From contig JAZQUV010000046.1 of NCBI GenBank assembly GCA_045631465.1, forward strand, positions 1-64,000: 64,000 bases of DNA. Direction: 5' to 3'. The notes beneath the pieces were generated by a model. That model was not told where the DNA came from. It did no database searches and saw only the letters and a program-made list of their open reading frames with translations. Both the position numbers and the translations under genes were made by a program. Within the stretch, counting starts at the first letter, position 1, and each line of letters starts with the position of its first letter. This DNA comes from Aphodosoma sp045631465. Lineage in GTDB: Bacteria; Bacteroidota; Bacteroidia; Bacteroidales; Paludibacteraceae. This document shows, piece by piece, positions 53,101 through 59,592 of the stretch.

Positions 53101-53439
53101 TTTCAACCAATGTTTTCCAATAGGCAAATAAACATCACTATTAGCACGTTCCACTCCATCTACATAAAATGTAGAATACGACAGTTTAGTGTAATCCATC
53201 AAACAAATACTATCCGATTCATAACACAACATAAGAGTTGATACACCACACGTACTTTTCAAAGAGTCTTTGCCAACAATCTCAAATGGGCACGAAGCAT
53301 CGTTTACTACCTCCAAAATTCTCACATTACTATTAGCTTCTATCATTGCTCTAATGGCCTCTGTTGCATTAACCACAACAGACGAAATAACATAAAAACT
53401 AAGTACAAAAAACAATCTTAACATTTTATTCATAAACAT
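47185..53439 (-). CDS. Giant secreted protein (2084 aa) with FG-GAP/VCBS-type repeats and InlB-like repeats
   Basis: After a signal peptide (MNKMLRLFFVLSFYVISSVVVNA) the first ~400 residues hold three related modules, each opening with a phrase like MIEANSNVRILEVVND. The middle (~400-1600) has many FG-GAP/VCBS calcium-loop motifs (DYDNDGYMDLI, DIDGDGVMDYF, DFDNDGNIDYT, DLDNDGTLDLI, DFNNDGYLDVV) that form a beta-propeller-like surface in two runs, each followed by a fibronectin-like segment starting NERPTQPQAP or NMRPNAPSN. Near 1880-2030 are two Listeria-Bacteroides repeats (YNIIYYLDNEVWQTQ, TKEGYNFVGWTF). The tail (YKILIDGRIYILKDNQIYTI) is a short sorting-signal type common in Prevotella-like secreted proteins. 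Function unknown. Confidence 0.88.
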   Translation of the reverse strand: MFMNKMLRLFFVLSFYVISSVVVNATEAIRAMIEANSNVRILEVVNDASCPFEIVGKDSLKSTCGVSTLMLCYESDSICLMDYTKLSYSTFYVDGVERANSDVYLPIGKHWLKLEFNNSRRNDIIGLGVNGVVGNEDLIRFIQEKSDVEILSFKNDSLSPWYLTETGEMVCQGDETMFKNGYHGFVLSFKSDSIVKFMCDLRGGRYSTWEMIVNRVDTLIGVRNSFIYLYPGEYTIEVRCDAYWDYTIEELSVRNVCVSEDIKNVIEANSDVEVEIVNDTRVPLVLLGTDSIVSQGMVYADCDSITLMVKYNLPEVSIVSFDFNRDDCKLYVDGKYCNFRKEYWNSKIKFALPAGSHTIQFVNDVVSDEFGFEEIGNVNVMSDYIIGGLEIRPIAPLEQVDMSLSIANGKENYYDVDGDGEMEWLKGSSSTLWLGMDWLNFASCEDVKFEGDKNGYLIKWMNLTNDAMLDAYSNDTYSKHYVYKADANYNLEELLINAPTSGVVFPMDYDNDGYMDLISYLDNGSDLDNDRAFTLRNNGVEENRVSVMTIDEYGGKSLRKYRGSFMKTSGIPSLRNGMIIKGGKPITKAMSNMNMDIDGDGVMDYFEEGNVYFNKGEGMIVYDEFPEGLDFVELNDDGVLDGVAFDGANVVIYTKQNDGTYAEQKIYASAQYTKLWCYDFDKDNDKDILLVFNYSDKLAGSYLILLENKAGKYTSHEYFYEKSYNFDCCVDYDADGYYEIIAKYLVSSNENRLVSFDVDGVQISETPKDLNFILSRGGAYDVVDLNNDGRLEVLGNNKYMILSEVVNERPTQPQAPSVVYDASASLLSITWEQGEDKETSSVDLTYALRIGTEPGKGDVVYAHAMSDGTRRNRLGGNQNVNRYRLLNTNTWKAGKYYISIQVVDLNDLGSLFSEEVVFEKENCASAFEMLYKMPFGVGDTCEIHLHENVLLDTTHYLRCEDAIVVDKSNDGRVYKVVFTGGGEKLISLYTNGGFNVLEKYIEVGAISAGRKITQMAYLDVDLDEDGLMEYLVKSEGFYSYGVDGEAIKINKMWNNHNYLSNSGTVGYVLDVNKDGQVDVYKQIAVQSYGAGAAYATILNSGNKNMMVNTDEISLSFRPEYFIDFDNDGNIDYTSVFRDMQTGITIYYLCRNLGNYTEYQNYPLNIGEPMLYRDLTKDGLVDILVKNTEGTQYIYELYENNGNFSFTKKDTLFTHTRNELVSIIEDLDNDGTLDLIYKSESKYYIAWSDGRIDYLDGITSVKNSLFDFNNDGYLDVVATGGINDVDGVLLILPNRAYDFVEGVEVYMEKAPFITPQGEMRFDNTLMRIANMRPNAPSNLNVGYREKAIEIVWNHSRDAETPECRMRYNISLKHKGKDGEGAYFISPCNSTKNGVHLPTSLNLLETNRISIPITSIPVGEYEVCVQGVDMQNQESDFSEVLEFVVNEKVIVDAPAVTGVGIETQIKIVANTQDTIDWGGGQVILAENDCYIVAWDSVGVKTITMGDYKHSIYVSPLPNASFYLPSSVMQYATVGCVIESVNNDEWFVASGEEAFTAIEYSDIVDLLSTKGDTAIFVFNQVGTYKVRRIVYSGFGNVVFDRIITVTGDHITPNILHVTTIDGHNKVVWEKSATMPTDVVGIRIYKETSFANVFNVIGEVGVDNQEYIDLMSNSNVQASRYAISYITTYGESQRTNVHQAPHVMINGGMNGAWNLVWTKYEGRDVSQYRILRGSDIDKMTLIGEVSGNMNTYTDLTANDGVNYYAVEVVFAGQKNILKHRKTKSLSSASISNIVSTDVAHRVSFVETIDVQGLDIVAGINLTSQLKAYVYPYYSTYKSVNWVIEQGNDFATISKDGLLSVDGETNGIIVVRAYALDGSGVYGETTINVSGFKKTYNIIYYLDNEVWQTQACKEGDAIELLETPTKEGYNFVGWTFINEEGDTTTIPTIMPSHDIALYGYFEQIIIDVEEYTITYMLDDTIWQIQTYEVGDTITLLEAPTKENHNFIGWNYLDENGELSVLPTIMPNHNIVLSGYFEPIIISEDDVIFSDNKKNKAYKILIDGRIYILKDNQIYTISGQKLKSVDGLNK

Positions 53440-53494
53440 ATTACTTTTTTATGGTCTATATTCTTTATCTAAAAACAACAACTTTAGTAAGACG

Positions 53495-53525
53495 CAAAGT
53501 TACACAAAAAATAGATAATAAACAA
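53495..53525 (-). promoter_or_regulatory. Promoter of the 2084-aa protein gene
   Basis: On the minus strand, TTG (53525-53523), 20-bp spacer, TAACTTTG (53502-53495). The -33 element touches the clpB terminator. Confidence 0.85.
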
Positions 53526-53527
53526 AG

Positions 53528-53554
53528 AAAAGAGATACTTTTTTGTATCTCTTT
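53528..53554 (-). terminator. Terminator of clpB
   Basis: Stem AAAGAGATAC / GTATCTCTTT with a 6-nt T or A loop. It lies 11 bp after the clpB stop and abuts the next promoter. Confidence 0.82.
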
Positions 53555-53565
53555 TTCTTCATCAT

Positions 53566-55713
53566 CTATTTGTTAATAAATAAAAGTTTATTATCTTCTA
53601 CATCAATCAAAATCTCCCCATCGGTATTTACCTCTCCAGCTATTATTCGTTTTGATAATTCATTGAGCAACATTCGTTGTAACACTCTCTTCACAGGTCG
53701 AGCCCCAAATTGTGGGTCATACCCCTCTTCGGCAAACAAATCTACTGCAGCAGGTGTCACTTCGAGTTGCACTCCGTTGCGCTCAAGGAGTTTTTGCACT
53801 TGACGAATTTGCAATTCCACTATATCACGAATTTCGGATTGTTGCAATGGGGTGAACATAATAAGTTCGTCAATACGATTGAGAAATTCAGGACGAATTG
53901 TCTGTTTCAACATCTCAAAAACCTCATTTTTAGTGCGAGTCAAGATTTCGTCTCGATTATTATCATTAAGATTCTCACAATTTTCGCGAATGAGTTGCGA
54001 ACCGAGATTCGATGTCATAATAATAATCGTATTCTTAAAATTCACCACCCTACCCTTATTGTCGGTCAATCGGCCATCGTCCAACACTTGTAGCAATACG
54101 TTGAACACGTCAGGGTGAGCCTTCTCTATTTCGTCGAACAACACAACCGAATAAGGTTTACGGCGAATTGCCTCTGTGAGTTGACCGCCTTCATCATAAC
54201 CCACATACCCCGGAGGAGCACCAATAAGGCGAGTAGCGGCAAATTTCTCTTGATATTCACTCATATCTATGCGTGTAATCATATTCTCATCATCAAACAA
54301 ATAGTCCGCCAATGCCTTCGCCAACTCTGTTTTACCCACACCCGTAGTGCCTAAAAATATAAACGAACCTATCGGGCGCTTAGGGTCTTGCAATCCTGCA
54401 CGACTACGACGTATCGCATCCGACACCGCTACAATTGCCTCATCCTGACCTATCACGCGTTTATGCAATTCATCTTCAAGATGTAGCAATTTATCTTTTT
54501 CGCTTTGCATCATCTTGCGCACAGGGATGCCAGTCCAACGCGATACAATGTCGGCAATATCATCTGCATCTATCTCTTCTTTTATCATTGCATGCCCTTG
54601 TTGCAATTCCGCCAACTTAGCCTTAGCCGCTTCTATAGCCTCTTCAGCCACTTTTATTTTGCCATAACGAATTTCCGCCACACGACCATAATCACCTTCA
54701 CGCTCAGCGCGTTCTGCTTCATATTTCAACTCCTCTATCTCTATCTTCTTTTGCTGAATCACATTGATTTGCTCCTTCTCGCTACTCCACTTTTTGCGCA
54801 TCACTTCTCCCTCTGCTTTCAATGCATCAATCTCTTCGCTGAGTTGAGCCAATTTTTGTTTATCATTTTCGCGTTTAATAGCTGCGCGTTCAATCTCCAA
54901 CTGCTTGATGTTACGCTCAATCGTATCAAGTTCTTCAGGCACCGAGTCCACTTCAAGACGCTGTTTTGCTGCCGCCTCGTCTATCAAGTCAATCGCTTTA
55001 TCTGGCAAAAATCTATCCGTAATATAACGAGTCGACAGTTCGACCGCCGCAATGATAGCATCGTCTTTGATTCGCACTTTATGATGATTTTCATATCTCT
55101 CTTTCAACCCACGCAAAATAGATATCGTAGCTGCCTCATCTGGTTCATTCACCATAACCATCTGAAAACGACGCTCTAACGCCTTATCTGTCTCAAAATA
55201 TTTCTGAAATTCATCTAGCGTAGTAGCGCCTACAGCACGCAATTCACCACGAGCCAATGCCGGTTTTAGGATATTGGCCGCATCCATTGCACCCGACGAC
55301 TTGCCTGCCCCAACAAGAGTATGGATTTCGTCGATAAAGAGAATTATCTCTCCTTCGGCTTTAACCACCTCGTTTACAACTCCTTTTAATCGTTCTTCAA
55401 ACTCGCCTTGATACTTAGCTCCTGCAATAAGGGCACCCATATCAAGCGAAAAAATCTGTTTCGAACGCAAATTTTCAGGCACGTCGCCACGCACGATACG
55501 GTGAGCCAATCCCTCGGCAATAGCAGTTTTACCCGTACCTGGTTCACCCACAAGTATAGGATTATTTTTTGTACGACGTGAAAGAATTTGCAACACACGA
55601 CGTATCTCATCATCACGACCAATCACTGGGTCAAGTTTTCCATTGCGCGCACGCTCATTAAGATTTATTGCATAACGACTAAGCGCCTCCTGATTGTTGT
55701 TTTGTTTATTCAT
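53566..55713 (-). CDS. clpB: ClpB disaggregase lacking the N-terminal domain
   Basis: The 715-aa AAA+ protein begins MNKQNNNQEALSRYAINLNE, which corresponds to the linker just before the first ATPase domain of ClpB. The ~145-residue Clp-N domain is absent, and no remnant is visible upstream. The rest is complete: Walker A1 GEPGTGKT (56-63), Walker B1 IILFIDEIHTLVGAG, the coiled-coil M domain (about 275-395, LEIERAAIKRENDKQKLAQL to GDYGRVAEIRYGK), Walker A2 GTTGVGKT, pore loop GYVGY and the C-terminal domain ending EGYDPQFGARPVKRVLQRM. The usual EKHSVSRL before the pore loop reads EKFAATRL. The M domain identifies ClpB rather than ClpC or ClpA. It rescues aggregated proteins with DnaK; loss of the N domain usually weakens substrate capture. 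Confidence 0.93.
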   Translation of the reverse strand: MNKQNNNQEALSRYAINLNERARNGKLDPVIGRDDEIRRVLQILSRRTKNNPILVGEPGTGKTAIAEGLAHRIVRGDVPENLRSKQIFSLDMGALIAGAKYQGEFEERLKGVVNEVVKAEGEIILFIDEIHTLVGAGKSSGAMDAANILKPALARGELRAVGATTLDEFQKYFETDKALERRFQMVMVNEPDEAATISILRGLKERYENHHKVRIKDDAIIAAVELSTRYITDRFLPDKAIDLIDEAAAKQRLEVDSVPEELDTIERNIKQLEIERAAIKRENDKQKLAQLSEEIDALKAEGEVMRKKWSSEKEQINVIQQKKIEIEELKYEAERAEREGDYGRVAEIRYGKIKVAEEAIEAAKAKLAELQQGHAMIKEEIDADDIADIVSRWTGIPVRKMMQSEKDKLLHLEDELHKRVIGQDEAIVAVSDAIRRSRAGLQDPKRPIGSFIFLGTTGVGKTELAKALADYLFDDENMITRIDMSEYQEKFAATRLIGAPPGYVGYDEGGQLTEAIRRKPYSVVLFDEIEKAHPDVFNVLLQVLDDGRLTDNKGRVVNFKNTIIIMTSNLGSQLIRENCENLNDNNRDEILTRTKNEVFEMLKQTIRPEFLNRIDELIMFTPLQQSEIRDIVELQIRQVQKLLERNGVQLEVTPAAVDLFAEEGYDPQFGARPVKRVLQRMLLNELSKRIIAGEVNTDGEILIDVEDNKLLFINK

Positions 55714-55950
55714 AATTTCGTTTTTGGTTAAAATGTTTTTTTATAATAATAAGATGCTACAAACACTACAAATATCATACAAAACAACAAAAAGTGCCAA
55801 TTTGACCGACAAACATACAATATTCAGCCAAATTGACACAATAGAAGATATTATAACAAACTATATTTCTATCTCTTCTACAACCGCTACCTCCAGTTCT
55901 AGGATGCTCGAAATATTCTTTAATCTAAACTAACGAATAACCCATACTAC

Positions 55951-56016
55951 AATATACTATAAATATACTATAAATATAGGATAAATATACTATAAACATA
56001 CTATAAACATACTATA
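55951..56016. repeat. 11-bp periodic array, locus 3 (inverted)
   Basis: Six units, on the plus strand AATATACTATA twice, AATATAGGATA, AATATACTATA, AACATACTATA twice. They are the reverse complement of the units at loci 1 and 2. The array lies between clpB and dxs. The rest of 55714-56241 holds a hairpin, a palindrome and the dxs promoter; no gene is seen. Confidence 0.92.
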
Positions 56017-56056
56017 GTGCTAACTTGGCAAAAACTGTATTCCCCGTTAGTTTAAT

Positions 56057-56130
56057 AAAAAAAAAGCCTCGAGATGTTGATATTCTCGAGACTTTATTTT
56101 GAAGTGGGATTTTATGTAATTTTGCAGTGT
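56057..56130 (-). ncRNA. Candidate ~74-nt small RNA or attenuated clpB leader
   Basis: A minus-strand promoter (TTG at 56166-56164, 20-bp spacer, TAATTTTG at 56143-56136) would start transcription near 56130. About 40 nt on, a strong intrinsic terminator follows: stem AGTCTCGAGA / TCTCGAGGCT (one U-G pair), loop of nine, then nine T. No open frame fits. clpB lies ~340 bp further on in the same direction, so this could also be a leader with a regulated terminator. Confidence 0.5.
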
Positions 56131-56151
56131 CACTGCAAAATTACATAAAAT
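56109..56151. promoter_or_regulatory. Perfect 43-bp palindrome with a promoter element on each strand
   Basis: Arms of 21 bp (56109-56129 and 56131-56151) around a single T. Each arm contains TAATTTTG, the Bacteroidetes -7 element. Only the minus-strand copy has a -33 TTG at the ideal 20-bp distance. The palindrome ends 33 bp before the dxs promoter. Confidence 0.85.
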
Positions 56152-56184
56152 ACTTTCGACTCGCAATCTTTTTAGATGTTTTTT

Positions 56185-56214
56185 TTGTTTAGTTATGTTT
56201 TTTTTGTATCTTTG
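56185..56214 (+). promoter_or_regulatory. Promoter of dxs
   Basis: TTG (56185-56187), 19-bp spacer, TATCTTTG (56207-56214). It is downstream of the earliest in-frame ATG (56176), so the start is ATG 56242. Confidence 0.85.
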
Positions 56215-56241
56215 CAGATTAAAATAAAATGCGATAGGAAG

Positions 56242-58146
56242 ATGAACGAAGAAAAATATTCGCTACTTAATAAAATTGATAGTCCGGCTGACTTAAAGAA
56301 TTTAGGTTCAGAAAGTTTGCCTCAGGTGTGCGATGAGTTGCGCCAATATATTATTGAACAGTTGGCAACGAACCCGGGACACTTGGGGTCGTCGCTCGGT
56401 GTGGTGGAGTTGACCGTTGCACTACATTATGTGTTCAACACGCCATACGACCGCATCGTGTGGGACGTAGGACACCAAGCGTATGGACACAAAATATTGA
56501 CAGGACGACGCGAGGCATTCAAAACAAATAGAATGTTCAAGGGATTGTGTGGTTTCCCGAATCCGAAAGAGAGCGAATATGACTCGTTCGGCACAGGACA
56601 CTCGTCGACCTCGATATCGGCTGCATTAGGCATGTCGATTGCCGCAAAGTTGAAGGGTGAGAACAGAGAGGTGGTGGCTGTGATTGGCGATGGTTCGATG
56701 ACAGGAGGATTGGCTTTCGAGGGATTGAATAATGCATCGACTAATCCGAACAACTTGCTTATCGTATTGAACGACAACAATATGGCTATCGACCCTATTA
56801 AGGGTGGATTGAGCCACTATTTGACTTCGATACACTATTCGAAAACATACAACGACATAAGACATGGAGTGTATAAAGGATTGAAAAAGGTGGGATTGAT
56901 GTCGGAGGCGAATAGGAATAGATTGTTGCGATTGGGCAATTCGTTGAAGAGTCTGCAAGCGAACGCGACACAAAACAATATTTTCGAAGGATTGAATATC
57001 AGATACTTTGGTCCGGTGGATGGGCACGATGTGTTGGAATTGACACATGTGTTGTCGCAACTGAAAAAATATAGTGGTCCGAAGGTGTTGCACATCATCA
57101 CTAAGAAAGGCAAAGGATATAAACCTGCAGAAGAGGAGGTTACGACATGGCATGCACCTGGGGTGTTTGACGTCAAAACCGGTGAGCGCATAAAGAAACG
57201 CGCAGAGGGCGAACCTCCACTATTTCAAGAGGTGTTTGGACACACACTATTGGAATTGGCTCGCATGAACGAGAAAATAGTGGGGATTACGCCTGCGATG
57301 CCATCGGGATGCTCGATGAACATTATGATGAATGCAATGCCAGAGAGAACATTCGATGTGGGAATTGCTGAAGGTCATGCAGTTACATTCTCGGCTGGAT
57401 TGGCAAAAGAGGGCATGATGCCGTTCTGCAACATATATTCGAGCTTTATGCAAAGGGCATACGACAACGTGATACACGATGTGGCATTGCAAAACTTGAA
57501 TGTGGTATTCTGCTTGGATAGAGCAGGTGTTGTGGGCAACGATGGGGCTACGCATCAAGGGCAATTCGACTTGACAATGTTCCGCTGCATACCGAATATG
57601 ACAATCGGAGTGCCACGTAACGAGCACGAATTGAGAAACTTGATGTACACAGCTCAACAGAAAGATATGGGTCCGTTCATGATACGATACCCTCGTGGCA
57701 AAGGCATTCTTGCTGATTGGAAAAACAAGATGAAAGAGGTGGAAATAGGCAAAGGAGAAGAGATGCGTAAGGGCAAAAAGATTGCGATTGTGGGCGTGGG
57801 ACCTATACTCTACACTGCTCAGAAAGCCATCGAACAGATTGAGGCAGAAAACGAGAAATTGAAAGTGGGGCTTTACGACTTAAGATTCTTGAAACCAATG
57901 GATAATGAATTGCTCCATGAGATAGGCAAACAATATGACTTGATATATACAATCGAAGATGGCACAATTATTGGTGGTGTAGGTTCGGCTGTTGAGGAAT
58001 GGATGATGGACAATGGTTATCAGCCTAAGATTGTGAGACTTGGATTGCCTGATGAATTCGTTGAACATGGATCGCAAGCAGAATTGTTCAGAATGCTTGA
58101 ATTGGATGCTGAAGGAATAGTGAAGAGAATGAGGAATGAGGAATGA
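56242..58146 (+). CDS. dxs: 1-deoxy-D-xylulose-5-phosphate synthase
   Basis: It is the first enzyme of the MEP isoprenoid pathway, joining pyruvate and glyceraldehyde-3-phosphate with thiamine diphosphate. From ATG 56242 (MNEEKYSLLNKIDSPADLKN) it is 634 aa, the family norm. Motifs: GHLGSSLGVVELTVALHYVF, DVGHQAYGHKILTGRR, the ThDP site GDGSMTGGLAFEGLNNAS ... NDNNMAI, CLDRAGVVGNDGATHQGQFD and RYPRGKG. The last codons and the stop fall inside a GAATGAG 7-bp repeat, so the C-terminus (KRMRNEE) is repeat-encoded. Confidence 0.96.
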   Translation: MNEEKYSLLNKIDSPADLKNLGSESLPQVCDELRQYIIEQLATNPGHLGSSLGVVELTVALHYVFNTPYDRIVWDVGHQAYGHKILTGRREAFKTNRMFKGLCGFPNPKESEYDSFGTGHSSTSISAALGMSIAAKLKGENREVVAVIGDGSMTGGLAFEGLNNASTNPNNLLIVLNDNNMAIDPIKGGLSHYLTSIHYSKTYNDIRHGVYKGLKKVGLMSEANRNRLLRLGNSLKSLQANATQNNIFEGLNIRYFGPVDGHDVLELTHVLSQLKKYSGPKVLHIITKKGKGYKPAEEEVTTWHAPGVFDVKTGERIKKRAEGEPPLFQEVFGHTLLELARMNEKIVGITPAMPSGCSMNIMMNAMPERTFDVGIAEGHAVTFSAGLAKEGMMPFCNIYSSFMQRAYDNVIHDVALQNLNVVFCLDRAGVVGNDGATHQGQFDLTMFRCIPNMTIGVPRNEHELRNLMYTAQQKDMGPFMIRYPRGKGILADWKNKMKEVEIGKGEEMRKGKKIAIVGVGPILYTAQKAIEQIEAENEKLKVGLYDLRFLKPMDNELLHEIGKQYDLIYTIEDGTIIGGVGSAVEEWMMDNGYQPKIVRLGLPDEFVEHGSQAELFRMLELDAEGIVKRMRNEE

Positions 58147-58147
58147 G
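58127..58147. repeat. 7-bp microsatellite across the dxs stop codon
   Basis: Three GAATGAG units; the third supplies the TGA stop of dxs. It is the same unit as at 31233-31295 and, inverted, 14644-14670. Confidence 0.8.
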
Positions 58148-58237
58148 GAATTAAAACTTAAAAATTTTTATCGAACAAAAGAATGTGCGAAGCGGATAGG
58201 TCTTATATCTCGTTACTCGCTACTATAAATCTAAAAT

Positions 58238-59569
58238 ATGAAAATTATTATTGTTGGAGCTGGTGAAGTGGGCCGTTATGTGGCCAAAATGCTATCGAAC
58301 GAAAGCCATGATATCACGATAATGGATGAATCGGAAGAGCAACTACAGGACCTTGCCTCGAACTATGATGTTATGTCGCGCGTTGGGTCGCCAACCTCGA
58401 TAAACGACCTGCAAATGTGTGGGGTGAGAAATTGTGATTTGTTCATTGCAGTAACTCCATCGGAGAGCGTGAACTCGTCGGCTTGCATGATTGCCCACAA
58501 CCTTGGCGCGCGAAAAACTGTTGCCAGAATAGACAACTACGAATACCTACAAATAAAGAACAAAGAGTTATTCAAAAGAATGGGTATCAACAAGTTGATA
58601 TACCCAGAGGTGCTTGCTGCTACGGAGATTGTGCAATCGTTGCAAAGAAGTTGGATACGCGAATATCGCACATTCAGCAACGAGGCATTAGTGCTTGTGT
58701 GTGTGAAGGTTAGAGAAAACTCGGAGATTATCAACAAGGTGTTCAATACTGGGTATTTCAACCACAGCATGTTCAGAATTGTAGCAGTAAAACGCCACAC
58801 AACAACTATTATACCTAGTGGTAATGACCAAATATTGGCAAACGACTTGGTATATTTTATCTGCACAAAAGAGAATTTGGAATATGTGAGAAATGCAGCA
58901 GGTAAGACAAATTTTGACATCAAGAATATAATCATTATGGGCGGATCGAAAATTGCACTAAAAACTGTGCAATACCTACCAAATGACATCAATGTGAAAA
59001 TAATAGAGAGCGATAGAGATAAATGCTATAAGCTTGCAGATAAAACAGATACGCTCATCATTCATGGCGATGGTAGAAATATAGATTTGTTGAAAGATGA
59101 GGGAATTGAAGATGCCGACGCTTTTATCGCATTAACCGATAATTCGGAAACAAATGTGTTGGCTTGTCTTGCCGCCAAACGATTTGGTATTAGAAAAACT
59201 ATTGCCGAAGTAGAAAACATTGACTACATCGACTTGGCTGATAATCTTGATATAGGCACACTTATTAACAAAAAATTGATTGCTGCTTCATACATATATC
59301 AAGAGACATTGGACGAGGATGCATACGATGTACAATGCTTGACATACTCGGATGCCGAGGTAGTGGAATTTGTAGTGAAAGCTGGCGATAGAATTACTCG
59401 CGATAGGGTTAGAAACTTAAATTTGCCTGAAGATGTGAATATTGGAGGCGTTGTGCGCAATGGCAAAGGATATATTGTGAACGGAAATACAGTGATATTG
59501 CCAGGAGACCATGTTGTGATATTCTGCAAGGCTACAGGCGTGCAAAAATTGGCAAAATTCTTCAACTAA
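58238..59569 (+). CDS. trkA: Trk potassium uptake regulator TrkA
   Basis: The 443-aa cytoplasmic protein has two RCK-N Rossmann domains, GAGEVGRYVAKMLSNE at residues 6-21 and IIMGGSKIALKTVQYLP near 230, each followed by an RCK-C domain. Acidic residues at the ends of the second strands (DITIMDESEEQL, KIIESDRDKC) indicate NAD(H)-type binding. It gates the TrkH channel encoded 23 bp downstream; together they take up K+ for osmotic balance. Confidence 0.95.
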   Translation: MKIIIVGAGEVGRYVAKMLSNESHDITIMDESEEQLQDLASNYDVMSRVGSPTSINDLQMCGVRNCDLFIAVTPSESVNSSACMIAHNLGARKTVARIDNYEYLQIKNKELFKRMGINKLIYPEVLAATEIVQSLQRSWIREYRTFSNEALVLVCVKVRENSEIINKVFNTGYFNHSMFRIVAVKRHTTTIIPSGNDQILANDLVYFICTKENLEYVRNAAGKTNFDIKNIIIMGGSKIALKTVQYLPNDINVKIIESDRDKCYKLADKTDTLIIHGDGRNIDLLKDEGIEDADAFIALTDNSETNVLACLAAKRFGIRKTIAEVENIDYIDLADNLDIGTLINKKLIAASYIYQETLDEDAYDVQCLTYSDAEVVEFVVKAGDRITRDRVRNLNLPEDVNIGGVVRNGKGYIVNGNTVILPGDHVVIFCKATGVQKLAKFFN

Positions 59570-59592
59570 TAAAGATTTAATAACTTCGAGAA

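Noticed and set aside
56176..56241. 22-residue N-terminal extension of Dxs
   Set aside because: The dxs promoter lies inside it; ATG 56242 gives the normal protein length.
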